64,000 nt of DNA. Origin: Spodoptera frugiperda (taxonomy: Eukaryota; Arthropoda; Insecta; Lepidoptera; Noctuidae). Below the pieces are notes generated by a model, which ran no database searches, was not told the origin of the DNA, and worked only from the letters and a program-made list of their open reading frames with translations. The translations under genes were made by a program, and so were the position numbers. Each line of letters opens with the position of its first letter. Within the stretch, counting starts at the first letter, position 1. The stretch spans positions 1,664,501 to 1,728,500 of the forward strand of contig NC_064228.1 in NCBI RefSeq assembly GCF_023101765.2, read 5' to 3'. Positions 48,601-54,383 of this stretch are shown in pieces.

Positions 48601-51600
48601 ACAATGAAATAATAGGTAGATTTAAATCTTCCCAACTCGACCGCGCGGTCGAGTTTATTGCGGCCGAGTTGACGAATAAGTCGACGGCGCTACCATCGCA
48701 GTGTCAAATATTAATGACGTTAGATATTGTCATAACATTTGAATAACAATTTTCATCATAATCATCATAATCATAATCATTTATTCATTTAACAAAGTGC
48801 ACACTAAAATACAAAATTATTTCTTAAAATCTAAACATATGTGCTGACATTATAATTGCCTGAACTAGGTTGAACCTGTGTCTCAGACGGAAAAAGAGCT
48901 TATATGATAATTTGACAATATAAATTAACAATCTAATATACTAATAATTAAAGAACTAACATCCATTAAAATACATATTTTTGCTTATACCTAATACCTA
49001 CATTATTTATTATTGTTTGCATCTGCAGTTTTATTTGCACACTGTAAGTAGGTTATCCGTGCGGTCATAAGACAGACTTTGCAGATAATTAAAAACACTT
49101 TTTCTGCATTTAAAGTAGTTTAGGCTATAAATACTTAGTTCACTATTTAGTTTATTATACAGAAATGGGCCTAAAAATCTAAAGAATCTATTCGTATACA
49201 TATATTTAGAGGTGGAGTTTGAACTGCAAACTATATCTTTACGTCTTTTGTTAGTAATGTTAGAATTATTGTAGGAAAGCTGAGAGTGTTGTTTTAGTAT
49301 TACGTGCAAGATAAATAATTGCCTTACAGTTAAAACATTGCAGGATTTATATAACTGATCTGTGGGAAAGAGGAAAGGATGGAAGTGGGCTACTTTTAAA
49401 ATTGCTCTCTGGGCTCGTTCGAGGGGAAGCATTGTAGTTTTTGGTGCTCCTCCCCAAGAAGTAATACAATATGTAAGGATGGACTGACAGAGGGCCAGAT
49501 AAATTTGCGTTATTAGCTTAGGGTCTGCGATTGTGCGTAGTTTTTTAAATACAAACATTAATTTCCGTACTCTAGACACCAAGCTCTCGATGTGTTGTTT
49601 AAAGGAAAGAGTATCGTCAATTATAATACCCAGGTATTTAATGTTATTTGTTTTAAGGACTTTAGGACAATGACATGAGTTGATTAAAGGATTACTACAT
49701 TGATGTGCGTATAGATGGGTGTTAGTATTTTTATATTGACTTTTGCGCATGGAAAAGTGTATAAATTTCGTTTTATCAACATTTAGGGTTAGTAGATTGC
49801 TTTTGAGCCAGTTAGTGACAACATTAAAACCTTTTTGTGCGCTCTTGTAGAGTTCATCAGTAGTTTTCGCAGTAAATATTAGCGCTGTGTCGTCGGCGTA
49901 TGAAATTATTTTGCCGTTTTCTATATCTAGATTACATAGGTCATTTATGTAGATAAGGAATAGGGTAGGGGCCAAGATGCTGCCTTGAGGCACACCAAAA
50001 GCATGGTTTTTCAGGTTATCACTTATGGTCGTATCGATTCTAACGCATTGATGGCGATTATTTAAGTAATCTGCTATTAGTTTTAGCTGTGTGCCTCTTA
50101 TTCCTACAGCCTCTAGTTTGTGTAAAAGCAAGGGAATTGATACAGTATCAAAAGCTTTGGCTAGGTCAATGAAGATTGCTAAGCTTTGGTTCCCCTTGCC
50201 GAGTTCTTCTGTGACGTAGTCGGTCAGGGTATGTACCGCATTTGCCGTAGATAATTTCGATCTAAACCCGAATTGCATAGGCGATAGTAGGCCGTGTTTT
50301 TCCAGGTAGTTGACTAGTCTAGTGTTAATGATTTTTTCTAGTACTTTGGATATCGAAGGAAGTATTGATATCGGTCTATAATTACTTATTAGATCTTTGT
50401 TTCATCAAAAAGGTCCAGAATGTTTTAGCTTATTAAAAAAAGTTTAAAATTTTCAAATCAAAGACGTGTAGACAGGACAACGTCTGTCGGGTCCGCTAGT
50501 AATTTTATAAATAGGAAAGTTTGTTGATGGTATAGTAATGACAGCTGAGTAGAATACATTTTACACTACGGCTTCTGTTGCCATGGCATGCTTCGACACA
50601 AATGGGTTGGCTCGACCATACCCTTATACTTATAGAAACCGGGTGTGAAACGAAGCCTGCGTTGAGTGAGTTTACCGAAGGCCCAATACCCCTCAAAAGA
50701 CCGGCAAAGTACTGGTGATTCCTCTGATGTAACAAGTGACCATGGGCGGTACTGACTGCCTACCAGCAATTAATTATTTGTCTCCCTTTTTTACCATCAT
50801 TTCATCACCTGATGGTAAGCAATCACCGCCAGCCATGGACACACGACACACCAGAAGCGTTGCGTTGCCGGTCTTTTGGGAGTTAGGAATTTAAGGGATT
50901 GTTGCGGAATCGGGGATTGGCACGATTGAGAAAGAGGTAATTGAGCCTCCGGTAACCTCACTCACCAACAAAACACAACGCAAGCGTTGTTTCACGTTGG
51001 TTTTCTTTGGTATCTCTCTGGTCATGGTCCAGAAGCATGGCTCTCCAACACCCAACACTTGCATAAAAATACATGGTCTATCCCATATCCTATAAAAATG
51101 TCTTTTCATCACACTTACGTTCATAATCTGGCACTTGAGCTGTCCCAACACACACTCTCCGTTATAGATCGGCGGCTCCGGCACGCAGTCTATCATCCTA
51201 ATGTTATCAATGGCGATGTGCGGCAAGTTCTGTGAGAGGCTCACGTAGCTTGGCCGCGTGATCTCTATTATGATGCGCACTTCTTGCTGCACCTTGCCGA
51301 TTATGAAGCGCATTGGGTGCCAGCTGAAAAGAGAAGAGTGTTAACAAACATATATAAGTATACCACAAAATAAAACAGCGCTACTCAATAAAAGTATTTT
51401 TTGCATGGCACCTCGGATCTACATATAACCATCTGCCAAACCCCACAGATCAACATGTTTAAGGGGAAAGTTAAAACATTGTTATTGTCAAAGGCGTATT
51501 ATAGCGTAAGAGAATTTTTAGAAGATAAATTATAACATAATACCGTAGTTCTATCTAAAATTGCTTTGTATATCTGCCTCTATCTATTTCTTGTGTATCT

Positions 51601-53127
51601 AATTTGCAAGCCTTATTGTAGGATATAGTCAATGCTCCTTTTGTTAAATAATATAAGATCTATATGTATGTACCCATATTCGCAGAAATAAAAGAATTTG
51701 AATTTGAATTTGAGTCTTTAAGTCTTTGACTGCCAATAGAAAACTGTTGAAGGCAAATCCTCCGCTAACGTCGGTCACCAGTGACCACTACGGCGTTCAA
51801 TGTGTTAAATTCAAAGGTGACTCAGGTAGACTGCCTCGTTGGTCGAGTCGTAAGTACGACTGCCGGACAATGGGGTTTCGGGCTGTATTCCATGGTCGGG
51901 CAAAGTATAACTGGGTTTTTTTCACTTTTGTTGAAAATTTCTCAGTAATAACATGGAGTCTGGAATTGTGCCCAGTATATGGCAATAGGCTCACCCCCTA
52001 TTACATGGGACTTATAACACAAATGGTGAAAAGTGGGTGTACATTGTATAGTGGCATTACGTGCAGTAATGTGCACCTCTGTCTACCCCTTTCTTACTTG
52101 TACGTTGCACTTATGACCATTGTCTTAGCTGTCTATCTCTGATGAATGGGTGTATTTAAGTTTTCATTACCAAATGACATGGCCTAAATTATTTGTAGAA
52201 TCAGCTCAAACAGCAGAGAGTAATGATTCAGCTACTTACATATCGAAATTGTTGCCGGCCACCTCCTGTAGTATCCACTGCACTTCAGACATCGTGGACT
52301 CCGACACCAGGCGGATGCTCGCGTTCTGCATCTTACTCTGGTGCAGCTTGGCTTCAAACTGGTGGGATAATAGCGACATTTTAAATTTCACAAAATAGTG
52401 AATGACTTTTTTTATTTTTTAGCGTTGATAAGTCTGCGTTTGGCCACCATCCCGCTTTCTGCCAGAAATTTCTGCCTTTTTTAAGAATAAGTTGCTACAC
52501 AAGTATTCTGTCCTGTCTCGTATGTGCGTTTACAAATACATATACAAGATTACATACACATCACACCCAGACCCGAAACAACAATTTGTGCATCACACAA
52601 ACCGTTTTTCCATGCGGGAATCGAACCCGCTAAACGCTGCATTAGAATATGCATAATAGACGCAAATAAACACGGATAGAAAATCCCAACGAACAACAGT
52701 TGGGCAGAAAGCCCGCCAGGCATGATCACCTCGTCTGGTCGGAGGATCCTCCTTTTCTTAGGGAACTTTACCCTCTGTTCCTTAAACTCCTAAGAATAAC
52801 GGACTCAGGTTCAGGTGAGAAATTTTACTTCTTAGTTTGACCTTTAGAATATGCTACGCCATATCGAAAGCCAAATAATCGAAAATCAAGCCTTACCGCC
52901 GTACTCAGAGTCATTTAATGGTTACTTAACTCAGTCCTTAGCAATTGTTTTCAATACAAAATCGTTACTAAGGAATAGTTTAAGTAATCATTAAATGTCT
53001 CTGGGTGTGGCAGTTAGAGGAACGGAACAGGTGCTTACCTTACAGAATTCCCAGAGACCTCGGAAGGGTGGTGACTTGATCACCATGTTCTCCATGGTAG
53101 GGTCCACGGCCAGGTAGAGGAAGTGGC
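27075..53127 (-). CDS. Alk: Alk receptor tyrosine kinase (28 exons, 5' end outside the recognised region)
   Basis: This is a single-pass receptor tyrosine kinase of the ALK/LTK family. In insects it binds Jelly belly-type ligands and signals through Ras/MAPK in visceral mesoderm and neurons. The exons in order give: C-terminal part of MAM1; LDLa (CIKLQQVCD...DCDDGSDE); MAM2; a glycine-rich ligand-binding domain with several G runs; a Cys-rich EGF-like module; a transmembrane helix; a juxtamembrane NPHY; and a kinase with GQGAFGEV, VAVK, HRDIAARN, DFG and a YxxxYY activation loop. The tail is Ser/Pro-rich and ends DSEISC. All 27 junctions are AG/GT with matching phases, giving 1511 whole codons before the stop. 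Drosophila Alk is about 1700 aa, so roughly 190 N-terminal residues (signal peptide and MAM1 start) are missing. No inactivating change was seen. Confidence 0.95.
27831..27969 (-). CDS. Alk: Alk exon, C-terminal tail
   Basis: Acceptor TTATTTTACAG, donor GCC|GTGAGT. Encodes LLSSVEGPSLDEITPDADD and following residues; acidic tail. Confidence 0.9.
28543..28675 (-). CDS. Alk: Alk exon, C-terminal tail
   Basis: Acceptor TTGTGTTATAG, donor GATAG|GTAAGG. It encodes SQEYGNIPMASRSG; EYGNIP is a likely phosphotyrosine site. Confidence 0.88.
28676..29791. other. Alk intron with SINE fragments
   Basis: A SINE tail with CTTACCATCAGGTAATCC lies at 28890-29000, and SINE family B (minus) at 29428-29580. 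Nothing else recognised. Confidence 0.55.
29792..29886 (-). CDS. Alk: Alk exon, C-terminal tail
   Basis: Acceptor CATTGTTTTAG, donor AAAG|GTATAC. It encodes PTEPLVPHSKSQ through SQYPPLLK. Phase fits only if the 65-bp exon at 31641 precedes it. Confidence 0.85.
29887..31640. other. Alk intron containing a pogo-like MITE
   Basis: The MITE at 30186-30524 is listed separately. The rest is AT-rich with nothing recognised. Confidence 0.5.
30186..30524. mobile_element. pogo/Tigger-like MITE (339 bp, TA target duplication)
   Basis: The ends are exact inverted repeats for the first 11 bp, and CAATTATCCGAA recurs at both ends (left CAGTAGAACTCCAATTATCC, right CAGTAGAACTTCAATTATCC read inward). TA flanks both sides at 30184-30185 and 30525-30526. 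Further TTATCCGAAT copies lie inside. The CAGT...TTATCCG terminus is the hallmark of pogo/Tigger Tc1-mariner elements. There is no transposase, so it is non-autonomous. Confidence 0.85.
31641..31705 (-). CDS. Alk: Alk 65-bp exon, start of the C-terminal tail
   Basis: Acceptor ATGTTGGCAG, donor AATAG|GTAACG. It encodes RGPACDYLVPMSPQDNPTTN. It joins phase 0 upstream and phase 2 downstream, repairing a frame mismatch between 33379-33468 and 29792-29886. GC-rich text inside an AT-rich intron supports it. Confidence 0.8.
31706..33378. other. Alk intron, AT-rich
   Basis: No repeat or exon was recognised. Confidence 0.5.
33379..33468 (-). CDS. Alk: Alk exon after the kinase domain
   Basis: Acceptor CTTATCCAG, donor CGCAG|GTGAGT. 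It encodes DPAIVSAPLPIVR, which lines up with the segment right after the ALK kinase (QDPDVI... in human ALK). Confidence 0.9.
33518..33775 (-). repeat. tRNA-derived SINE, family B
   Basis: On the minus strand the head carries GGTTTCGGGTTCGATTCCCG and a TGGTCAAGTGGTCGCAAGTG 5' half; body as in the other family B copies. Confidence 0.8.
34032..34138 (-). CDS. Alk: Alk exon, kinase C-lobe
   Basis: Acceptor CGTACACAG, donor TACAG|GTCGGT. Encodes CPQEIYRLMCECWNPTPGER, the conserved C-lobe CW...RPSF block. Confidence 0.93.
34263..34432 (-). repeat. tRNA-derived SINE, family C
   Basis: The minus-strand B box reads GGTTCGATTCCCGC. The body contains TGTGATCCATAAATT and ACACCCAGACCCG (plus strand). 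Copies also lie at 15953, 47358 and 52510. Confidence 0.7.
34555..34673 (-). CDS. Alk: Alk exon, kinase C-lobe
   Basis: Acceptor CATGACCAG, donor TATG|GTGAGT. Encodes SFGVLLWEVFSLGVMPYTG, the kinase subdomain IX signature. Confidence 0.93.
34765..34860 (-). repeat. dispersed repeat, family E
   Basis: Minus-strand text CTACTAGTTTCGAGTCACAG and ATGAGCAGCGTGCG recurs at 59215-59340 on the plus strand. Confidence 0.55.
35019..35213 (-). CDS. Alk: Alk exon, kinase catalytic and activation loops
   Basis: Encodes DIAARNCLLTSRG (the HRD motif is split with the previous exon), then IADFGMARDIYRSDYYKKGG and the IKWMPPEA anchor. All catalytic residues are intact. Confidence 0.95.
35390..35505 (+). repeat. 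SINE-like tail repeat
   Basis: TAATGCCCCAAGTGTTGCCA through GGGCCGTGGGCTTTCTTGCC recurs at about 62040-62130. Confidence 0.6.
35650..35815 (-). repeat. dispersed MITE-like repeat (GGTGGAAAC family)
   Basis: The reverse complement shares CACCAATCATATTCATTGGT, GTACACATAGC and GATGCGTGCTATGG with 60180-60515. The class is not proven. Confidence 0.55.
35986..36153 (-). CDS. Alk: Alk exon, kinase hinge and alpha-D/E
   Basis: Acceptor TTTCTCTCTAG, donor CATAG|GTAAGG. Encodes FIVLELLAGGDLKNFLRESR through YLESKRFIH, leading into HRD. Confidence 0.95.
   Translation of the reverse strand: MHSPGTARRWRSEELPPRKSAEAGASQRPDHEGSPTVFHRRLQGMQILGEQEIHT
36190..36335. repeat. foldback repeat (TCATTTAATG family)
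   Basis: ACTATTCCTTAGTAAAGATTT on one arm and GCTAAGGACTGGGTTAAGTA on the other, with one arm partly duplicated. Confidence 0.6.
36500..36652 (-). repeat. tRNA-derived SINE, family B, 5' truncated
   Basis: The tail and body of the family are present but the tRNA-like head is missing. A family A copy (minus) at 36665-36797 lies directly beside it, before the next exon. Confidence 0.65.
36665..36797 (-). repeat. SINE-like family A
   Basis: Reverse of the 2205-2365 copy, ending at CCGCAGCTCCG, 27 bp before the donor side of the Alk exon at 36824. Confidence 0.7.
36824..37039 (-). CDS. Alk: Alk exon, kinase N-lobe
   Basis: Encodes ALGQGAFGEVYQGLY (glycine-rich loop), MPVAVKTLPE (ATP-binding Lys), DFLMEAAIM (alpha-C Glu) and HPNIVHLIGVCF. 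Confidence 0.95.
37090..37282 (-). mobile_element. short Helitron-like element
   Basis: On the minus strand it begins TCTATACTTACTAATATT after an A, and ends GTAGCTAG before a T. A CCGCGCGG palindrome lies a few bases upstream of the end. The TC...CTAG|T layout with an A/T target matches Helitrons. It has no coding capacity. Confidence 0.5.
37435..37745. repeat. two dispersed SINE-like repeats
   Basis: 37435-37560 (GCCGGAGTCTGTGTTTCCTG...) is repeated at 40081-40232. 37565-37745 is the reverse of 61325-61475 (GCCACAACCTCCCATACC, AAGCCAGGATC). Confidence 0.6.
37810..38023 (-). CDS. Alk: Alk exon, juxtamembrane
   Basis: Encodes NTYQRKKEAEQQQKRLLEQ, then AFNPHYGSESILPQGID. NPHY is the conserved PTB-type docking site of ALK. 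Confidence 0.93.
38370..38560 (+). pseudogene. LINE reverse transcriptase C-terminal remnant
   Basis: A plus-strand frame reads DGWIKGLMQKAVLLDTARIV and KFLSLEP before a stop, a pattern I associate with the C-terminus of lepidopteran non-LTR ORFs. Family assignment is uncertain. Confidence 0.4.
38798..38899 (-). CDS. Alk: Alk exon, transmembrane helix
   Basis: Encodes TPWVVIIVLSVAVFVCALAV, a 20+ residue hydrophobic helix, then Cys and Tyr before the cytoplasmic part. Confidence 0.93.
39100..39435. mobile_element. piggyBac-like MITE, longest copy
   Basis: Ends are inverted: GGTAAGCGTCCACAGG at left, and CCTGTGGACTTACC at right. The right flank is TTAA and the left reads TAAA. The interior repeats GCATCG(T/C)ACGCA and a GAATGCCGATGTC tandem. 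The shared ends and TTAA preference suggest piggyBac mobilisation. Smaller copies lie at 41319-41465 and 57531-57677. Confidence 0.7.
39476..39587 (-). CDS. Alk: Alk exon, EGF-like Cys-rich module
   Basis: Encodes DCDCDYRCVALNEYRSDVNC, then CPATW...KC: six or more Cys just outside the membrane, as in ALK. Confidence 0.92.
39640..39852 (-). repeat. SINE-like family A, longest copy
   Basis: Includes an extra CAGGGACTTTTCCTGCCTTG block absent from the other copies; it is flanked by T-runs on the left (39644-39657). Confidence 0.7.
39907..40052 (-). CDS. Alk: Alk exon, glycine-rich domain
   Basis: Encodes GDTNEGRGLHGGGGWSYIAA through LLIIPAIH. Confidence 0.92.
40081..40232. repeat. dispersed SINE-like repeat
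   Basis: Shares GCCGGAGTCTGTGTTTCCTG and a GGCGAGATAGCGGCCAAACG tail with 37435-37560 (which has TTTGGCTGCTATCTCGCC in reverse), suggesting a palindromic or composite unit. Confidence 0.5.
40320..40612 (+). mobile_element. LINE 3' end with TTTGAC tail
   Basis: Contains CAGAGATATTGTAAAAA, CTTGCTCGTTCTTCTCCA and GACAGACAGACTGACGGAC, ending AATGCTTTGACTTTGACTT. Same end at 56061-56316 and partly at 56862-57028. Typical of jockey-like 3' tails; no ORF is present. Confidence 0.65.
40810..40989 (-). CDS. Alk: Alk exon, glycine-rich domain core
   Basis: Encodes several polyGly runs (GGGGGAACAG, GGFGGGGGGCLRGGGGGGW). These are the hallmark of the ALK/LTK ligand-binding domain. The Pro-rich frame on the other strand is a shadow. 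Confidence 0.94.
41319..41465. mobile_element. piggyBac-like MITE, short copy
   Basis: Left end TTAA|GGTAAGCGTCCACAGG; right end CGGGCCTGTGGAGGCGTATC before TTTA. 147 bp. Confidence 0.65.
41525..41615 (-). repeat. dispersed repeat, family G
   Basis: GCTAGCGGAGGATTTGCCTTC in reverse matches AAGGCAAATCCTCCGCTAAC at 51750 and a similar block at 44250. Confidence 0.55.
41682..41841 (-). CDS. Alk: Alk exon, glycine-rich domain
   Basis: Encodes LDKDGQAFPLLVAGGGGGIS through GYMYGQPGKTS. Confidence 0.92.
41965..42083. repeat. foldback repeat (TCATTTAATG family)
   Basis: Left arm GAGTCATTTAATGGTTACTT, right arm AGTATTCATTAAATGTCTCT, inside GCCGTAC...GCGGC ends. Confidence 0.7.
42429..42578 (-). CDS. 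Alk: Alk exon, glycine-rich domain
   Basis: Encodes TLSAQEGHHECSRRTSNETS through GGGGGGGATYVFL. Confidence 0.92.
43073..43220 (-). CDS. Alk: Alk exon, glycine-rich domain
   Basis: Encodes LIATGASGGLGSAWAGVSHA and VYILVGQQGINACKK, the GxxG(L)...VGQ(Q)G region of ALK. Confidence 0.93.
43875..44012. mobile_element. foldback MITE (138 bp, TTA flanks), Harbinger-like
   Basis: Arms of about 50 bp pair with only a few mismatches: CGGCCAGTTTCAATAACCTA at left, CGGCCAGTTTTAATAACGTA read inward at right. TTA flanks both ends. It ends 18 bp from the Alk exon at 44031. Confidence 0.8.
44031..44190 (-). CDS. Alk: Alk exon, MAM2/glycine-rich junction
   Basis: Encodes YRFTTCGATGRFGPNQSMCD and following; TTCGATGRFGP matches the conserved FTTCGA...GP entry to the ALK glycine-rich domain. 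Confidence 0.93.
44262..44378. repeat. foldback repeat (TCATTTAATG family)
   Basis: Left arm GAGACATTTTATGATTACTT; right arm AGTAACCATTAAATGACTTT; GCGG-type outer ends. Confidence 0.7.
44913..45100 (-). CDS. Alk: Alk exon, end of MAM2 and linker
   Basis: Encodes YFLEFKTRMGMRIYSDSAID, then DDFSMAPECFGLNV, the closing IDDF...C motif of a MAM domain. Confidence 0.93.
45101..45740. other. Alk intron with a SINE-like tail
   Basis: 45478-45552 holds TTTCGTCTGGTGTTGCGGGT and TTACCATCAGGTGAACG, a SINE tail. Nothing else recognised. Confidence 0.55.
45741..45907 (-). CDS. Alk: Alk exon, MAM2
   Basis: Encodes IRFYYQQNGRNYGSLSVNVV, NITTSVWFST and ENWYRASIFLPN. Confidence 0.93.
46165..46345. repeat. 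foldback element, orientation 2
   Basis: The right end AAATATCCCGTCTTAAGTTC and flank TTAGTGACCATGTCAG equal those of 17931-18090. The interior (TATCGGAAACTCAGACATAA) is the complement of that copy's interior. Confidence 0.75.
46461..46767 (-). CDS. Alk: Alk exon, MAM2
   Basis: Encodes PILKWSRHNGPTPTDKTGPN through GYYFFVNMNVTG and YYNCCM, the core of MAM2. Confidence 0.93.
46858..46968. repeat. foldback hairpin (GAGAGCGCG family)
   Basis: AAAGTAATCGAAAGGAGAGC at left pairs with the complement of GCTCTTGTCTCTACTACTTT at right. The CTGATTGGTC...CTAATCAGAG inner pair resembles a hairpin at 42280-42325. Confidence 0.6.
47200..47266 (-). CDS. Alk: Alk exon, start of MAM2
   Basis: Encodes KMPYGSYCNFEQDTCGFENV, a canonical C-x-FE-x-C-G-F/W MAM start. 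Confidence 0.92.
47358..47522 (-). repeat. tRNA-derived SINE, family C
   Basis: The minus-strand B box GGTTCGATTCCCG and CGCGGTAGCTGGGCAACCGG 5' half resemble a tRNA. Confidence 0.75.
47630..47711 (-). CDS. Alk: Alk exon, LDLa module
   Basis: Encodes CIKLQQVCDLVKDCDDGSDE, an LDL-receptor class A Ca-binding module between the two MAM domains, as in ALK. Confidence 0.94.
47972..48682. mobile_element. hAT-like MITE, 711 bp, with perfect 8-bp target duplication
   Basis: Target duplication GACGGCGC lies at 47964-47971 and 48683-48690. Terminal inverted repeats are 54 bp with two mismatches, starting GACTTATTCGTCAACTCGGC. The motif GGTCGAG or its complement CTCGACC appears repeatedly near both ends. 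There is no transposase. An 8-bp duplication points to hAT, though the GACTTATT end is not the usual CA(G)NG terminus. Confidence 0.85.
48759..50399 (-). mobile_element. 5'-truncated jockey/CR1-like LINE
   Basis: TTTCATCA lies at 48751-48758 and 50400-50407, flanking the element as an 8-bp target duplication. The 3' tail is a short ATAATC-type microsatellite and 3' UTR at 48759-49030. The RT frame is open to the truncation point. Confidence 0.85.
49031..50398 (-). CDS. LINE reverse transcriptase, C-terminal 455 codons
   Basis: The frame opens at the truncation point with SNYRPISILP, then FGFRSKLSTANAV, AIFIDLAKAFDTV, GVPQGSILAPTLFLIYIND and ISYADDTALI. These are RT blocks 2-5 with the YADD catalytic pair. 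The C-terminal thumb and a Cys-poor end follow. There is no endonuclease domain because of the 5' truncation. No stop or frameshift is present, so the insertion is young. Confidence 0.92.
   Translation of the reverse strand, partial: KDLISNYRPISILPSISKVLEKIINTRLVNYLEKHGLLSPMQFGFRSKLSTANAVHTLTDYVTEELGKGNQSLAIFIDLAKAFDTVSIPLLLHKLEAVGIRGTQLKLIADYLNNRHQCVRIDTTISDNLKNHAFGVPQGSILAPTLFLIYINDLCNLDIENGKIISYADDTALIFTAKTTDELYKSAQKGFNVVTNWLKSNLLTLNVDKTKFIHFSMRKSQYKNTNTHLYAHQCSNPLINSCHCPKVLKTNNIKYLGIIIDDTLSFKQHIESLVSRVRKLMFVFKKLRTIADPKLITQIYLALCQSILTYCITSWGGAPKTTMLPLERAQRAILKVAHFHPFLFPTDQLYKSCNVLTVRQLFILHVILKQHSQLSYNNSNITNKRRKDIVCSSNSTSKYMYTNRFFRFLGPFLYNKLNSELSIYSLNYFKCRKSVFNYLQSLSYDRTDNLLTVCK
50570..51055. 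repeat. tail-to-tail inverted pair of family M SINEs
   Basis: 50570-50768 is on the plus strand and 50795-51055 on the minus strand, with tails facing each other across about 26 bp. The pair ends 63 bp before the Alk exon at 51119. Confidence 0.75.
51119..51323 (-). CDS. Alk: Alk exon, end of MAM1
   Basis: Encodes WHPMRFIIGKVQQEVRIIIE, LPHIAIDNIRMIDC (the MAM closing motif) and GQLKCQIMN. Confidence 0.93.
51720..51815 (+). repeat. dispersed repeat, family G
   Basis: GACTGCCAATAGAAAACTGT, AAGGCAAATCCTCCGCTAAC and GGCGTTCAATGTGTTAA. Related blocks at 44225-44270 and (reverse) 41525-41615. Confidence 0.55.
51828..52100 (+). repeat. tRNA-derived SINE, family B
   Basis: Head CCTCGTTGGTCGAGTCGTAA resembles a tRNA 5' half; the body and CACCTCTGTCTACCCCTT tail follow the family. 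Confidence 0.8.
52240..52358 (-). CDS. Alk: Alk exon, MAM1
   Basis: Encodes FEAKLHQSKMQNASIRLVSE and WILQEVAGNNFD. Acceptor TCCCACCAG, donor GATAT|GTAAGT. Confidence 0.9.
52510..52640 (-). repeat. tRNA-derived SINE, family C
   Basis: Minus-strand GTTCGATTCCCGC B box; truncated head. Confidence 0.65.
52893..53017. repeat. foldback repeat (TCATTTAATG family), best copy
   Basis: Left GCCGTACTCAGAGTCATTTA pairs with the complement of TTAAATGTCTCTGGGTGTGG. The centre is CAATTGTTTTCAATACAAAATCG-like AT text. It lies 22 bp from the donor side of the Alk exon at 53039. Confidence 0.75.
53039..53127 (-). CDS. Alk: Alk most upstream exon recognised, MAM1
   Basis: Acceptor CTTGTTGCAG, donor TGTAAG|GTAAGC. 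Encodes GHFLYLAVDPTMENMVIKSP through GLWEFCK, a MAM core. The exon begins with two bases of a Gly codon, so at least one more 5' exon exists. Confidence 0.9.
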
Positions 53128-54383
53128 CTGCAACAAGATGACACATGTTATTTAGTTATTTATAACAATTACTTTTAAATTTAATCTTTCAGGGTGAATC
53201 TTGAAGGCAGTTTTAGATGTTCTTTTTTTATTTTTTGCATACACGTATATTTTTTGCATATACCTACATAACCTCAAAAACGATATTTTCTATGAACTTT
53301 GTATGAAATACTCTATTATAAGATTTTTACGTCAAATAGCAGACTTATTTCTAGAAAGGACATGGCTAAACCAAAGTATGGACGTCGTAACCCGTACAAA
53401 TAAATATTGTATAAATATGGTACTTAGCAATAAATAAAGCCGCATAATTAAAGATTGATATTTTGTAATTAAGAAGGTCCAGAAACTTAGCATATCTGCG
53501 CAATCCTGAAAATAAAGTAGCGTTCCTACGTCAAACAACGTTACAAAAACTTCAATCTATAACATTGCTATGAACTTTTACCAAGACGTTTTGATGTACC
53601 TGAGCCGAAAGTTATTTATATATTATGAGGTAGATAGGTAAACAATTCTGCTTATACTAGATAATGAACACAAAGTAACCAAGGACAGACACAAAATAGA
53701 TAGTAAGATTGTGCAATCTTATACAAAATATATATTTTGTGTCGATCAAAACATTTACAATTATTTGGTTTCAGAAAAAAGTCATTATATTACCGTTATT
53801 AAAAATTGATGTTCGTTTAATTATTTCGATTTGATTTTCGGGGAAACTAATGTCCTAATAAGAGCTTGCAGTACCTACTTCCGTGTTGTCATGTCAAACC
53901 ACAACAGAAAAAAATGAAATATGAAACTTATTTTTTGTTAATTTATGTTCACCAAGTTATAAGAATTAGTTAAACACAAAATAATTCATAAGTGAATATT
54001 TAAATGATACGGGTTAGCGTGAAATTCGTATTCTTGTTATTATGCCTGGGTCAGTCATTTAGCCATCTCCTTTTGCTAGAAAAAATCGAATATTAAATTG
54101 TTCATCAAATTTATGAATATGATTATTATTTTTGAATATTTTATTGTATTGAAAAGTTGTAATAATTTATTTTTGACCCAGTCATCATCCCTATTGAACG
54201 TGATAGGTTAGGTATTATCAATTTAAAGGCTATATTGTCAATTTATGTTTTGTGATTACAATTAAATGTTTATTATTACGGAAATATATTGTAAAATATT
54301 ATTATTTACAACAGAGAATATTTCTTAATATTTTAGTTAACAAAAAGTATTTAAATTGAAAATGACGGTTGACACAAATTCAC
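53128..54383. other. AT-rich spacer or Alk intron with family D repeat
   Basis: 54050-54200 matches 770-960. I looked for a preceding MAM1/signal-peptide exon and did not find one. Confidence 0.5.

Larger units (their letters stand above)
47752..50499 (+). mobile_element. Helitron interrupted by two later insertions
   Basis: It begins TCTTTATGTATATAATTC after an A and ends GTCTGTCGGGTCCGCTAG before a T. A GACAG...CTGTC hairpin lies about 10 bp upstream of CTAG. After removing the hAT-like MITE (with one 8-bp duplication) and the LINE (with one duplication), about 380 bp of continuous Helitron sequence remains. The body (AAACGGCTGGACCGATTTTG) is typical of lepidopteran Helitron-like repeats. 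There is no Rep/helicase, so it is non-autonomous. Confidence 0.8.
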
